NCBI GenBank assembly: GCA_964398215.1
Contig: CAYNNP010000201.1
Location: 1-12,427 of the forward strand
DNA: 12,427 nucleotides
Origin: CAYNNP01 sp964398215
GTDB lineage: Bacteria; Planctomycetota; Planctomycetia; Pirellulales; Pirellulaceae
Direction: 5' to 3'
This document shows, piece by piece, positions 1 to 6,618 of the stretch. The notes under the pieces were generated by a model. That model was not told where the DNA came from and searched no databases. It worked only from the letters and a program-made list of their open reading frames with translations. Every line of letters starts with the position of its first letter. Position 1 is the first letter of the stretch. The translations under genes were made by a program, and so were the position numbers.

Positions 1-13
1 CACCCACTCAAAA

Positions 14-940
14 ATGCAAGAACACATTTTCTCTCCTGGCACACAAGTCGTTAGCTTGAAACCCGTCCACGGGGTCAACGATGCGATCGCGCATCCTGGC
101 GGCGCTGTGGGTGTCATCGTGAAATCCCCGACCGACCGTCAACATGCTTATCGAGTGCGATTCTCTGACGGTTTTGAATCGATGCTGCATCATGATCAAT
201 TGTCACTGCTGTCAGAGTACAAGCTTGGCCGGATCAAGGACCCGAATGCGATCTGTAGCGAAGGACTTTATGACCGCGTGATCTATCGCTGCGTGGTCGG
301 TTCGCGAGCCTTTGGCCTGGACGATGAAAACTCGGACACGGATCGGCGAGGAATTTATTTGCCACCCGCTGATCTTCATTGGTCGTTGTACGGCGTTCCC
401 GAGCAAATCGAAAACGAAGCGACTCAAGAGGGCTACTGGGAATTGCAAAAGTTCATCGTGATGGCGTTGAAAGCGAATCCGAATGTCTTGGAATGCCTGT
501 ACACGCCGCTGGTCGAACTCGCCACGCCGATGGCTCAGGAGATTTTGGACAACCGCCAAATTTTTCTTTCCAGGTTGGTGTATCAAACCTACAGCGGATA
601 TGTCGCGTCCCAGTTCAAAAAGATCCAAGCCGACATCCGAAACCAAGGCCGCGTGAAGTGGAAGCATGTCATGCACTTGATTCGTTTGCTGATTTCCGGG
701 GTGAACCTTTTGGAGAAAGAGGATGTCACCGTGGATGCCGGTCCCAATCGCGATCGATTGATGGCCATCAAACGTGGTGACGTGTCTTTTGAAGACGCAG
801 ACGCGTGGCGAATCGAATTGCAAAAGAAACTGACGACTGCATTTGACAAAACGAACCTACCAGAAAGACCTGATTACGAACGCGCCAACGAACTGCTTGT
901 CAAAGCACGCCGTTTGGCGATCAGCAAAGACTTACCATGA
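14..940 (+). CDS. Predicted nucleotidyltransferase (COG3541/YcgL-like) with N-terminal beta-rich module
   Basis: 308 aa. The nucleotidyltransferase core starts near residue 85 and has the polymerase-beta superfamily signature: GSRAFG at 96-101, then SDTDRRG with candidate metal-binding Asp108 and Asp110, and Glu143 as a plausible third carboxylate. The following segment (about 141-165, KF then NPNVLE) and the helical C-terminal half (about 186-300, including KHVMHLIRLL) resemble the COG3541 family. Residues 1-66 form a separate glycine- and beta-rich module (PGGAVGVIV ... YRVRFSDG) that looks like a small SH3/KOW-type barrel; this is inference from pattern. Family members are predicted to transfer a nucleotide to an unknown target, so substrate and pathway are unknown. 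The ATG is the first start visible, but the frame stays open to the window edge, so a slightly longer N-terminus cannot be excluded. The stop overlaps the start of the next nucleotidyltransferase (ATGA), implying co-translation. Confidence 0.88.
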   Translation: MQEHIFSPGTQVVSLKPVHGVNDAIAHPGGAVGVIVKSPTDRQHAYRVRFSDGFESMLHHDQLSLLSEYKLGRIKDPNAICSEGLYDRVIYRCVVGSRAFGLDDENSDTDRRGIYLPPADLHWSLYGVPEQIENEATQEGYWELQKFIVMALKANPNVLECLYTPLVELATPMAQEILDNRQIFLSRLVYQTYSGYVASQFKKIQADIRNQGRVKWKHVMHLIRLLISGVNLLEKEDVTVDAGPNRDRLMAIKRGDVSFEDADAWRIELQKKLTTAFDKTNLPERPDYERANELLVKARRLAISKDLP

Positions 941-1701
941 TCGATATCAACTCATTGCCGCTTGCGAAACTGAAAGAACAGGTCGACCGGCATCCGTATC
1001 CGCTGATGTTTGCGACGATCAGCGGTGCGCACTTGTATGGTTTTCCGTCGCCGGATTCGGATTTCGATTTGCGAGGCATTCACTTGTTGCCGCTGCATGA
1101 CGTGATCGGCTTGAACGAACCGAATGACACGGTCAGCAAATCGGGTATCGAAGACGGTTTAGAAATCGATTTGGTGACCCACGATGTGACGAAGTTCTTC
1201 AGGCTGATGTTGCGCAAGAATGGCTATGTTTTGGAACAAGTTTTTTCGCCGCTGGTTGTTGACACAACGCCTGAGTTCGATGAACTGAGGTCGATTGCCA
1301 GTGATTGCGTCACACGACACCATTCGTATCACTACAACGGATTCGCGCGCGGACAGTGGAAGTTGTTTCGCAAAGCCGATACACCGCTGATCAAACCGTT
1401 GTTGTATACGTATCGCGTGCTGATGACAGGCATCCACTTGATGCGAACCGGCAAGATCGAAGCCAACATCACAACGCTGAATACGGAGTTTCAGTTGCCG
1501 GTGATCGACGACTTGGTTGACTTGAAGATGAATGGCAAAGAAAAAGAGGAGGTCCCTCCTGGCAACGAAGATTTGCATGAAAAGCAAATCGGTTCGCTAC
1601 TGGAATTGCTGAATAGAGAATCAGAAAAGTCGAGTTTGCCGGAATACACAACGGCGAAACCGGCTTTGAATGATCTGCTGATTCGAAGCCGGATGGCCTA
1701 G
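937..1701 (+). CDS. Predicted nucleotidyltransferase, second member of an overlapping pair
   Basis: 254 aa. The polymerase-beta type nucleotidyltransferase motif lies close to the N-terminus: SGAHLYGF at 29-36 followed by SDFDLRG, giving candidate catalytic Asp42 and Asp44, with Asp78 (in EIDLV) as the likely third carboxylate. A helical C-terminal region follows (about 115-253), with a positively charged stretch around 140-170 (RGQWKLFRK, KPLLYTYRVLMTG). It lacks the N-terminal barrel-like module of its neighbour and is only distantly similar to it outside the active site, so this is an old paralogue or partner rather than a recent duplicate. The start codon overlaps the upstream stop by 4 nt, which favours translational coupling and perhaps a shared complex. 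It is too long for a minimal MNT antitoxin and no HEPN gene is adjacent, so an MNT/HEPN toxin-antitoxin role is unlikely. Biochemical target unknown. Confidence 0.88.
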   Translation: MIDINSLPLAKLKEQVDRHPYPLMFATISGAHLYGFPSPDSDFDLRGIHLLPLHDVIGLNEPNDTVSKSGIEDGLEIDLVTHDVTKFFRLMLRKNGYVLEQVFSPLVVDTTPEFDELRSIASDCVTRHHSYHYNGFARGQWKLFRKADTPLIKPLLYTYRVLMTGIHLMRTGKIEANITTLNTEFQLPVIDDLVDLKMNGKEKEEVPPGNEDLHEKQIGSLLELLNRESEKSSLPEYTTAKPALNDLLIRSRMA

Positions 1702-1742
1702 GTCACTGATTGTTTTTACGCAGCGATTTGGTGCGGCGATTG

Positions 1743-2990
1743 CTATTTCCAGCCGACTGGTTGTGTCCAAGCTTGTTGCTTTTGATCTTTGAATGAAGGA
1801 TCAACGGCACCTTCTGAACTTGTGACGACGGCGCGGACATACAATTCGTTGCCAGTGAGTTTGTAGGTCGGAGTGAGTCCCGGGACGGAAGCGACAAGAA
1901 CGCCAATTCGTTTTTCATCGGTTGTGTTTTGGGATTCTTTCAACGTCGCAATGAACTCAGTCGTGTACTTGGTACCTCTGGAAGGCCGGATCTGTAGTTG
2001 CAGTGTTTTGAGTTCGGCGTCAAATTCGATGTCATCCAGCGTCACTCCACTGGATGCGTAAAAGTCACCTGCTTTGATTGCACGAATCAGGTATTCGGGC
2101 GTTAGGTATCGACTGCGGACCATGATCCAACCGCGGCCAGGACGGGAACCCTTTTGGCCGTGGTATTCGTGGCTATCGTCAGTCGCGATTCCCATCATCG
2201 GAGGCACATTCAAATCCGTGCGTCGAATTGCGTTGACCAAATCCCAAATCCGTTCAACGCTAGGATGGTCTTTGTCGCCCAGATGATTGACTCCAGGGTG
2301 TCCGTTGTAGACCTCGAAAAATCGCTCCGACACAACAGCCGCCAAGTCTTCAGCGGTAATGGCATAGCCAAAATTAGGATGGTTCAAATGCGGCAAGACC
2401 TGGCGTCCATGATCTTTTTCGTGCTGAAGAATCGCTCGCAAGTTGTTCTCCATGGTTTCGCGAACGGTTTTCCCATGTGCAGGCTCAATAGCCTCAGCGA
2501 CATTGGTAGCGTTGATGTGGACCGGTTTTCCTTCGGCGCGATCACTAATTTCCTCTGCTTGGATCAAGATAAATTCGTTGGAGCGTTCAACCAACGCACG
2601 AAACTCATCCAGCGGTTTTAGGCGGATGGCAAAATCATCCGCATCTTTATCGCCTCGCGTCTGCACCCATTCAGCCCCAAACTTCTTGCGGTACTTTCTC
2701 AACACATCTTTGTCAGCGCGTTTAACGATATCCTTGAGCTTCATCCATTTTTCGCCGCGGCTGACAACATTGTGATCCGTCAGGGCAAGAAAGTTGTAGT
2801 CGCGTTCAGCGTACCAACTAGCGATCATTTCCGGAAAGTCATCGCCGTCGGACCACAACGAATGGGTATGCAGATTGCCTTTCCACCATCGGAGCGGTCG
2901 GCTGCCGTCGTCATTTTGCGCTCGAAGATTCGCTGAACTTAAAAGCAAAACGAGCATCGCGACTTGCGCGAATTGAAATTTGGCGTGCAT
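1743..2990 (-). CDS. Secreted PHP-domain metal-dependent hydrolase
   Basis: 415 aa. An N-terminal signal peptide is evident (hydrophobic 8-20, likely cleavage after NLRA at 21-24), so the protein should act outside the cytoplasm. The PHP (polymerase and histidinol phosphatase) fold follows, with expected metal ligands: HTHS (His41, His43), Asp48, TDH (Asp72, His73), Glu146, His201/His204 in LPHLNHPN, His231, and Asp272/His274 in TDDSH. PHP enzymes hydrolyse phosphoesters using a multi-metal site; the substrate here is not predictable. Residues about 320-415 form a beta-rich C-terminal extension beyond the usual PHP core. The gene converges on the nucleotidyltransferase pair with only 41 bp between, and sits 155 bp downstream of the Tad-like operon on the same strand, separated from it by an inverted repeat, so it is probably transcribed independently. 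No clear Shine-Dalgarno precedes the ATG. Confidence 0.87.
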   Translation of the reverse strand: MHAKFQFAQVAMLVLLLSSANLRAQNDDGSRPLRWWKGNLHTHSLWSDGDDFPEMIASWYAERDYNFLALTDHNVVSRGEKWMKLKDIVKRADKDVLRKYRKKFGAEWVQTRGDKDADDFAIRLKPLDEFRALVERSNEFILIQAEEISDRAEGKPVHINATNVAEAIEPAHGKTVRETMENNLRAILQHEKDHGRQVLPHLNHPNFGYAITAEDLAAVVSERFFEVYNGHPGVNHLGDKDHPSVERIWDLVNAIRRTDLNVPPMMGIATDDSHEYHGQKGSRPGRGWIMVRSRYLTPEYLIRAIKAGDFYASSGVTLDDIEFDAELKTLQLQIRPSRGTKYTTEFIATLKESQNTTDEKRIGVLVASVPGLTPTYKLTGNELYVRAVVTSSEGAVDPSFKDQKQQAWTQPVGWK

Positions 2991-3070
2991 GATTGTTTAG
3001 ATTTGGGTAAAAGTTTTTCCCAATCCTATTCAATATTCACAGCGGCTGCAGACGTAAGCCAGCTGTTCCG

Positions 3071-3126
3071 AGGATTTTCGATCCGAGAGGTGCCCCACCC
3101 AGCGGCTGGATAGCAGCGAAAATCCT
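3071..3126. repeat. Inverted repeat between the Tad-like operon and the PHP gene
   Basis: Perfect 10-bp arms, AGGATTTTCG at 3071-3080 and CGAAAATCCT at 3117-3126, around a 36-nt loop. It lies just past the end of the four-gene minus-strand operon, where a transcript-ending or stabilising hairpin would be expected. There is no T-run after it on either strand, so it is not a textbook intrinsic terminator. The octamer AGCGGCTG occurs at 3041 and again at 3101, exactly 60 bp apart, which hints that the spacer includes repeat-derived sequence. Confidence 0.4.
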
Positions 3127-3145
3127 GATCGCCGACGCTTTCCAG

Positions 3146-3559
3146 TTAAGGCCGGTTGCCTTCGCGTCGCATCGTCAATTGTGTGCGAATCGTCTCACCA
3201 CCAAAGAACTGGTTGGGCACAAAACTATTGGAGTCCAATGGAACCGCAATCTGAACCGTAACATCGCGTGTTGTTGGCCGAATCACTGTTGGAGTGATAT
3301 CGACACTGGTATTCCTGAGTCCCAGTGAATTCAGAATCTGCTGTGCTTCTTGTCTTGCATCTGCTGCGCTCGCGCCGGGCAGAATGGCTCGTCTGGCGGC
3401 TTCGTAGACAGCATTGTCAGCTGTGTGACGAATCATTGCGACTCGCGCGAACTCGAAAGCGGTAAAGAACAGAAAGAACACAATCGGGGCGACGATGGCG
3501 AATTCCACCATCGTTGCACCACGACGATTCTTTGGCTTTGATGTCAGTGAATTTTTCAT
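3146..3559 (-). CDS. TadE-like pseudopilin
   Basis: 137 aa, a normal length for TadE/TadF. A short basic N-terminus ends in RRG (residues 12-14), followed by ATMVE, which places Glu19 at position +5 after Gly14, the type IV prepilin processing rule. A single hydrophobic helix (about 17-41, VEFAIVAPIVFFLFF) follows, then the typical TadE segment around residues 46-60 (TADNAVYEAARRA) and a beta-rich periplasmic domain. TadE-family minor pseudopilins take part in Flp/Tad pilus assembly or related secretion across the inner membrane. It is the last gene of the minus-strand operon, 21 bp after the vWA gene. It differs substantially in sequence from the other TadE-like gene at the head of the cassette, so the two may form a heteromer. 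Assignment to TadE rather than TadF is by overall pattern only. Confidence 0.88.
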   Translation of the reverse strand: MKNSLTSKPKNRRGATMVEFAIVAPIVFFLFFTAFEFARVAMIRHTADNAVYEAARRAILPGASAADARQEAQQILNSLGLRNTSVDITPTVIRPTTRDVTVQIAVPLDSNSFVPNQFFGGETIRTQLTMRREGNRP

Positions 3560-3580
3560 TGGAATCGATTCTTCTTTTTC

Positions 3581-4612
3581 TTATTCCGTCAACACTGTGC
3601 CGAGCGAGAGAGCAATTTCCCGATAGATGTCGCGAAGCTGTTCGCCGGTAAGTGCGTGAAAGTGTTGTCCCCGTCCGATGTCGGCGACCTCTCGCATTCT
3701 TGCTATATCAGCACCCGCCCCAAACGTGATCGTATGAATCTGAACACCGGCGTTTGCAAGGTCGGTGGCAACGGTGCGCGGTTCAGGTCCACGATTGTGT
3801 CTTCCATCGGTCATGACAATCATCGTTCGTTCGACGAAGTTGATCGATCTTCCGCGGCTCATGACTTGTTCACCAGCACGCATACCTCGCGAGATACTGG
3901 TAAAGCCGCCAATGGGCAGCGAGTTCATGCCATTGGTGATTTCGGTCAAATTGGGCGTCAGTTCCACATCTTCGGTAGCTTGGGAATTGTAAGACGCCAA
4001 GCCGACGAACTCGTTGACAGAAGTATCATCAAGGGTATCAACAAAGACATCGATCGCCGAACGAAGGTCGGCAAACTTTGCTCCTCGCATTGAACCACTG
4101 CGATCGACCACCAACACAACATCTCGTTCGATGAATGCAGCCGCTGCTTGTATTTCAGGCTCAAAGAACTCGAGCCCCAGTATGTTTCCAAAGAACAACG
4201 GAATCGGACCGGACAGCGAATCAGCAGTCCTTCGTCCCTGGACGCGAACACTGTTGGTTGGGATTGCGTTTTCATCGAAAACGAATTGTCCACTTACACT
4301 TTCGGAACTGTTACCGAATTCAAAATTACTGTTCGACAACAAGAGTGGATCGTTGTTGACCAAGTTCAAGGCAGCGATTTCTTTGCCTCTTGCGATCGCA
4401 AGTCCCTCATCTTGTGTCGATGCGAGCTCTTGTGCTGCTGCCTTTGAAGCGGCGTCCGTTGCGGTCCGTAGTTCGGTCCTGGATAGATGCATCAGTGCAA
4501 TATCAACTGAGAATGCTACTGTTACAAGGAACCCTATTAGCATGATCAGGATCAGAATCATCATCGCGCCACGCCGTCGTTTGGCGGGCATTTGTCTTCT
4601 GTATTGGTTCAT
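3581..4612 (-). CDS. TadG-like membrane-anchored von Willebrand factor A protein
   Basis: 343 aa. A basic N-terminus (KRRRG, 11-15) leads into one membrane helix (about 17-40, MMILILIMLIGFLVTVAFSV), then a TadE/TadG-like helical segment (RTATDAASKAAAQELA, about 49-64) and a linker. The C-terminal half (164-343) is a vWA domain with an intact MIDAS: DRSGS at 170-174, Thr238 in GGFTS, and Asp269 in MTDGR. An intact MIDAS implies divalent-cation-dependent binding of a protein or surface ligand. Unlike the TadE-like neighbours it has no Glu at +5 after the RRRG, so prepilin-type processing is not predicted; the helix is probably a permanent anchor with the vWA domain outside the cytoplasm. Its ATG overlaps the stop of the upstream TadE-like gene by 4 nt, so the two are probably translationally coupled. 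Confidence 0.9.
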   Translation of the reverse strand: MNQYRRQMPAKRRRGAMMILILIMLIGFLVTVAFSVDIALMHLSRTELRTATDAASKAAAQELASTQDEGLAIARGKEIAALNLVNNDPLLLSNSNFEFGNSSESVSGQFVFDENAIPTNSVRVQGRRTADSLSGPIPLFFGNILGLEFFEPEIQAAAAFIERDVVLVVDRSGSMRGAKFADLRSAIDVFVDTLDDTSVNEFVGLASYNSQATEDVELTPNLTEITNGMNSLPIGGFTSISRGMRAGEQVMSRGRSINFVERTMIVMTDGRHNRGPEPRTVATDLANAGVQIHTITFGAGADIARMREVADIGRGQHFHALTGEQLRDIYREIALSLGTVLTE

Positions 4613-5001
4613 TCTTTCACCATGGTCACGCGGCTACGGAGAAGTTGGTTGGTTATGAAGCGACCTGCAAGCGGACTATTTGTCTGCGTAGGAGCGGTCA
4701 CTTCAATCACAATTTCTTCGCCACGATCAACGTCGCCGCTTGGAAACGTGATTCCAAAATCATTCACGTTTCGTGAGTTCAAAATATTTGTTGCGCTGTT
4801 GACACCGTCGGCAACCACAGCATCGTTTCGAATCGCTTCGCGAGCGCCTTCGTAGGCAGCAGTTGCCAGCGATTGCTTCAAGAAAATAAAGCTAGACGCT
4901 TCGATTGATCCGAATACCAGCAAGACGATCACGGGCAGGCATACCGCTAATTCAACGGCGGCTGCTCCACGACGGACTGGTTTTTGTCTCTTGTTGGTCA
5001 T
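4609..5001 (-). CDS. TadE-like pseudopilin (operon-proximal)
   Basis: 130 aa. The N-terminus carries RRG (10-12) followed by AAAVE, putting Glu17 at +5 after Gly12 as in prepilin-peptidase substrates. A hydrophobic helix runs from about 15 to 35 (VELAVCLPVIVLLVFGSIEA), then the TadE pattern around residues 41-56 (QSLATAAYEGAREAI) and a small beta-rich C-terminal domain ending in basic and hydroxyl residues. Likely an envelope pseudopilin of the Flp/Tad type. It is separated by 35 bp from the HAMP-like gene upstream and overlaps the vWA gene downstream by 4 nt. No prepilin peptidase, ATPase (TadA) or platform protein (TadB/C) is present in the window, so maturation would depend on a peptidase encoded elsewhere. 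Confidence 0.88.
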   Translation of the reverse strand: MTNKRQKPVRRGAAAVELAVCLPVIVLLVFGSIEASSFIFLKQSLATAAYEGAREAIRNDAVVADGVNSATNILNSRNVNDFGITFPSGDVDRGEEIVIEVTAPTQTNSPLAGRFITNQLLRSRVTMVKE

Positions 5002-5036
5002 GATTCTGGATTCTTTGGTTTGCGATTTCCGCGAAA

Positions 5037-5495
5037 CTACTCTGTGTCGCCTTCGGTCGCCGCTGACTCTGCGTTCTTGTCGATTGAATCAACGCGTTCT
5101 AATAGTGCGTTGAAGTTCGCTGCGATTTCTTGCCAGTAATCTTTCGTACGAAAGTGAAGCGGTTTGACCGATTTGCCTTCACGTGCATCACTAAGAGCGG
5201 ATCGGAAACGCGAAATAGGTCCCGCGAAACGGTTGGATAGCTTCAATGTGTCCAGAACGAACGCCGGAATCAGTGCTGCTGTGATCACAAAGAACGGCAA
5301 AAAGCGAATCAAGGTATCCTTGAAGCTTGTGCCCCAAGGTGCATCGGGTTGCTCGAACAATCGCACCCAAAGCAGCAAAGCGATCGCGTTGCACACAAAG
5401 AAAACTGCCCAGTGAATTGCCACTCGGCGAAGAATGCCACCCTGTACTTCAGGGTCAACGAAATTCTTGTTTCGCTTTCCAGTTGTCGTTGACAT
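5037..5495 (-). CDS. Two-pass membrane protein with HAMP-like cytoplasmic segment
   Basis: 152 aa, not assigned to a named family. Two membrane helices are visible (about 24-46 and 62-82). The segment after the second helix, about 83-135 (LKLSNRFAGPISRFRSAL ... FRTKDYWQEIAANFN), has the layout of a HAMP linker: a basic first helix, a Gly-Pro (92-93), a short connector and a second amphipathic helix. HAMP domains normally pass signals from membrane helices to a kinase, cyclase or methyl-accepting domain, but here the protein ends within about 20 residues, so there is no output domain. It is the first gene of the Tad-like operon, which suggests a membrane partner or regulator of the pseudopilin/vWA complex. 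The HAMP relationship is inference from pattern. The start ATG has no strong Shine-Dalgarno. Confidence 0.75.
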   Translation of the reverse strand: MSTTTGKRNKNFVDPEVQGGILRRVAIHWAVFFVCNAIALLLWVRLFEQPDAPWGTSFKDTLIRFLPFFVITAALIPAFVLDTLKLSNRFAGPISRFRSALSDAREGKSVKPLHFRTKDYWQEIAANFNALLERVDSIDKNAESAATEGDTE

Positions 5496-5627
5496 TTGAA
5501 TTTTCTTACTCGGTTCTAGTTCAAAATCGATTGCAACCTAAATGCAACCAACCAAGCGTAGGATTGAATCAGGGGCCTGTTGGAAAAATGAGTCACGAAC
5601 AGCACCTTTCCATGCCACGTGAACCCG

Positions 5628-5633
5628 TATAAT
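5628..5633 (+). promoter_or_regulatory. Candidate -10 element upstream of the SRPBCC/GyrI gene
   Basis: A perfect TATAAT lies 55 bp before the plus-strand ATG in the 193-bp divergent spacer, giving a leader of about 50 nt. No good TTGACA match sits 16-18 bp upstream (the position holds CCTTTC), so if it works it depends on other contacts or an activator. No equally good promoter was seen for the divergent Tad-like operon. Confidence 0.4.
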
Positions 5634-5672
5634 CGCCAAAGTCGAATCAACTAGTCATGTCAGTTAGAACAC

Positions 5673-5676
5673 AGGA
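5673..5676 (+). promoter_or_regulatory. Candidate ribosome binding site (AGGA)
   Basis: AGGA lies 12 nt before the ATG at 5689 and 21 nt before the in-frame ATG at 5698. The spacing favours the first ATG as the start of the SRPBCC/GyrI gene, although it is somewhat long. This is one of the few Shine-Dalgarno-like sites in the window. Confidence 0.4.
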
Positions 5677-5688
5677 ATCACAGATATC

Positions 5689-6618
5689 ATGCCGGCTATG
5701 AACATTGCGAAATCGATCAAAATCGATGCTTCCCCGGAAAACGTCTATGACACCATCGCCGACTTTACGACGTGGCAACTTTGGTCGCCGTGGCTGTGTG
5801 CAGACAAGAATGCCACTGTTACTGTCAGCGAAAATTCGAATTCCGTTGGATCGGGGTACGCCTGGGATGGCGAAGTTGTTGGCGCAGGCGAATTGGAGCA
5901 CATCGAACTGGAGCGGCCGCATCGAATCGATGACGAAATTCGGTTTACAAAACCTTGGAAGTCCGTTTCCAAAGTCGTGTTTGAATTGAAGCCTTCGGAT
6001 AGCGGAACGACGGTCACCTGGAAAATGCTCGGCAAGTTGCCATGGTTTTTGTTCTGGCTAAAAAGTACGGTTGAACCAGCAATTGGCATGGACTACGAGC
6101 GCGGGCTCAGCATGTTGAAGGAACACATTGAGACCGGTCAAGTACTTTCGGACACGGATGTTGTTGGTGTCGTTTCGGTGCCCAAGCGAGTGGTCCAGGG
6201 ATCGCGGACCACTTGTCAGATCAAGAAGATCGATGAAACGATGCCATCTGAATTTGAAAAAGCAAGCTCGGCGATAGGAAGCTCGAATTGCGATGGTTGC
6301 GAGATGATTAGTGTTTACCACAAGTTCGACATCAAATCGGGCGAAGTCGATTTCACTGGTGGCTTCACAAACACAGACTCAAACGTTGCCGCAGGATTGC
6401 AGCAGACAGTGTTGCCAGCGGGAAAGGCACTGCACATTCGTCACACCGGCAGCTACCAAAACCTTGGCAACGGATGGGGCACAGGTTACCAGTTCGCGCG
6501 CTACAAGAAACTGAAGCTAAACGGAAAGGTACCGGCTTACGAGATCTACCGAAACCGTCCCGAAGATACACCGGTGAGCGATTTGGTCACCGATATTTAT
6601 TTGCCACTGAAGGCTTGA
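5689..6618 (+). CDS. SRPBCC (polyketide cyclase-like) + GyrI-like effector-binding domain protein
   Basis: 309 aa with two domains. Residues about 4-148 are a SRPBCC/START-like fold: the opening IAKSIKIDASPENVYDTIADF and W-rich LWSPW (32-36) are typical of polyketide cyclase/dehydrase-like proteins, and WKMLGKLPW and the final helix fit. Residues about 157-309 resemble the GyrI-like/AraC effector-binding domain: a beta strand with VPKRVV, the late YEIYRNRPEDTP with Glu285 in the position of the conserved ligand-binding glutamate, and the ending VTDIYLPLKA. Both folds bind small hydrophobic or drug-like ligands; no DNA-binding domain is present, so it is not itself a transcription factor. No signal peptide, so cytoplasmic. 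Possible roles are ligand sequestration, hydrolysis or sensing; the ligand is unknown. It is transcribed away from the Tad-like operon and ends within the arm of a long inverted repeat. Confidence 0.85.
   Translation: MPAMNIAKSIKIDASPENVYDTIADFTTWQLWSPWLCADKNATVTVSENSNSVGSGYAWDGEVVGAGELEHIELERPHRIDDEIRFTKPWKSVSKVVFELKPSDSGTTVTWKMLGKLPWFLFWLKSTVEPAIGMDYERGLSMLKEHIETGQVLSDTDVVGVVSVPKRVVQGSRTTCQIKKIDETMPSEFEKASSAIGSSNCDGCEMISVYHKFDIKSGEVDFTGGFTNTDSNVAAGLQQTVLPAGKALHIRHTGSYQNLGNGWGTGYQFARYKKLKLNGKVPAYEIYRNRPEDTPVSDLVTDIYLPLKA

Noticed and set aside
212..823. Long minus-strand open frame opposite the first nucleotidyltransferase
   Set aside because: It mirrors a gene with clear conserved motifs, and its translation shows no recognisable domain; it is an antisense shadow.
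14..1701. Possible MNT/HEPN toxin-antitoxin system
   Set aside because: Both proteins are much larger than minimal nucleotidyltransferase antitoxins and no HEPN-type partner with an RxxxxH motif is next to them.
2154..2621. Plus-strand frame of about 155 codons opposite the PHP gene
   Set aside because: It overlaps the metal-ligand region of a well-supported PHP gene and has no domain signature or ribosome site.
5605..5633. Complete sigma-70 promoter before the SRPBCC/GyrI gene
   Set aside because: Only the -10 hexamer is good; the -35 position (CCTTTC) does not match, so only a candidate -10 is reported.
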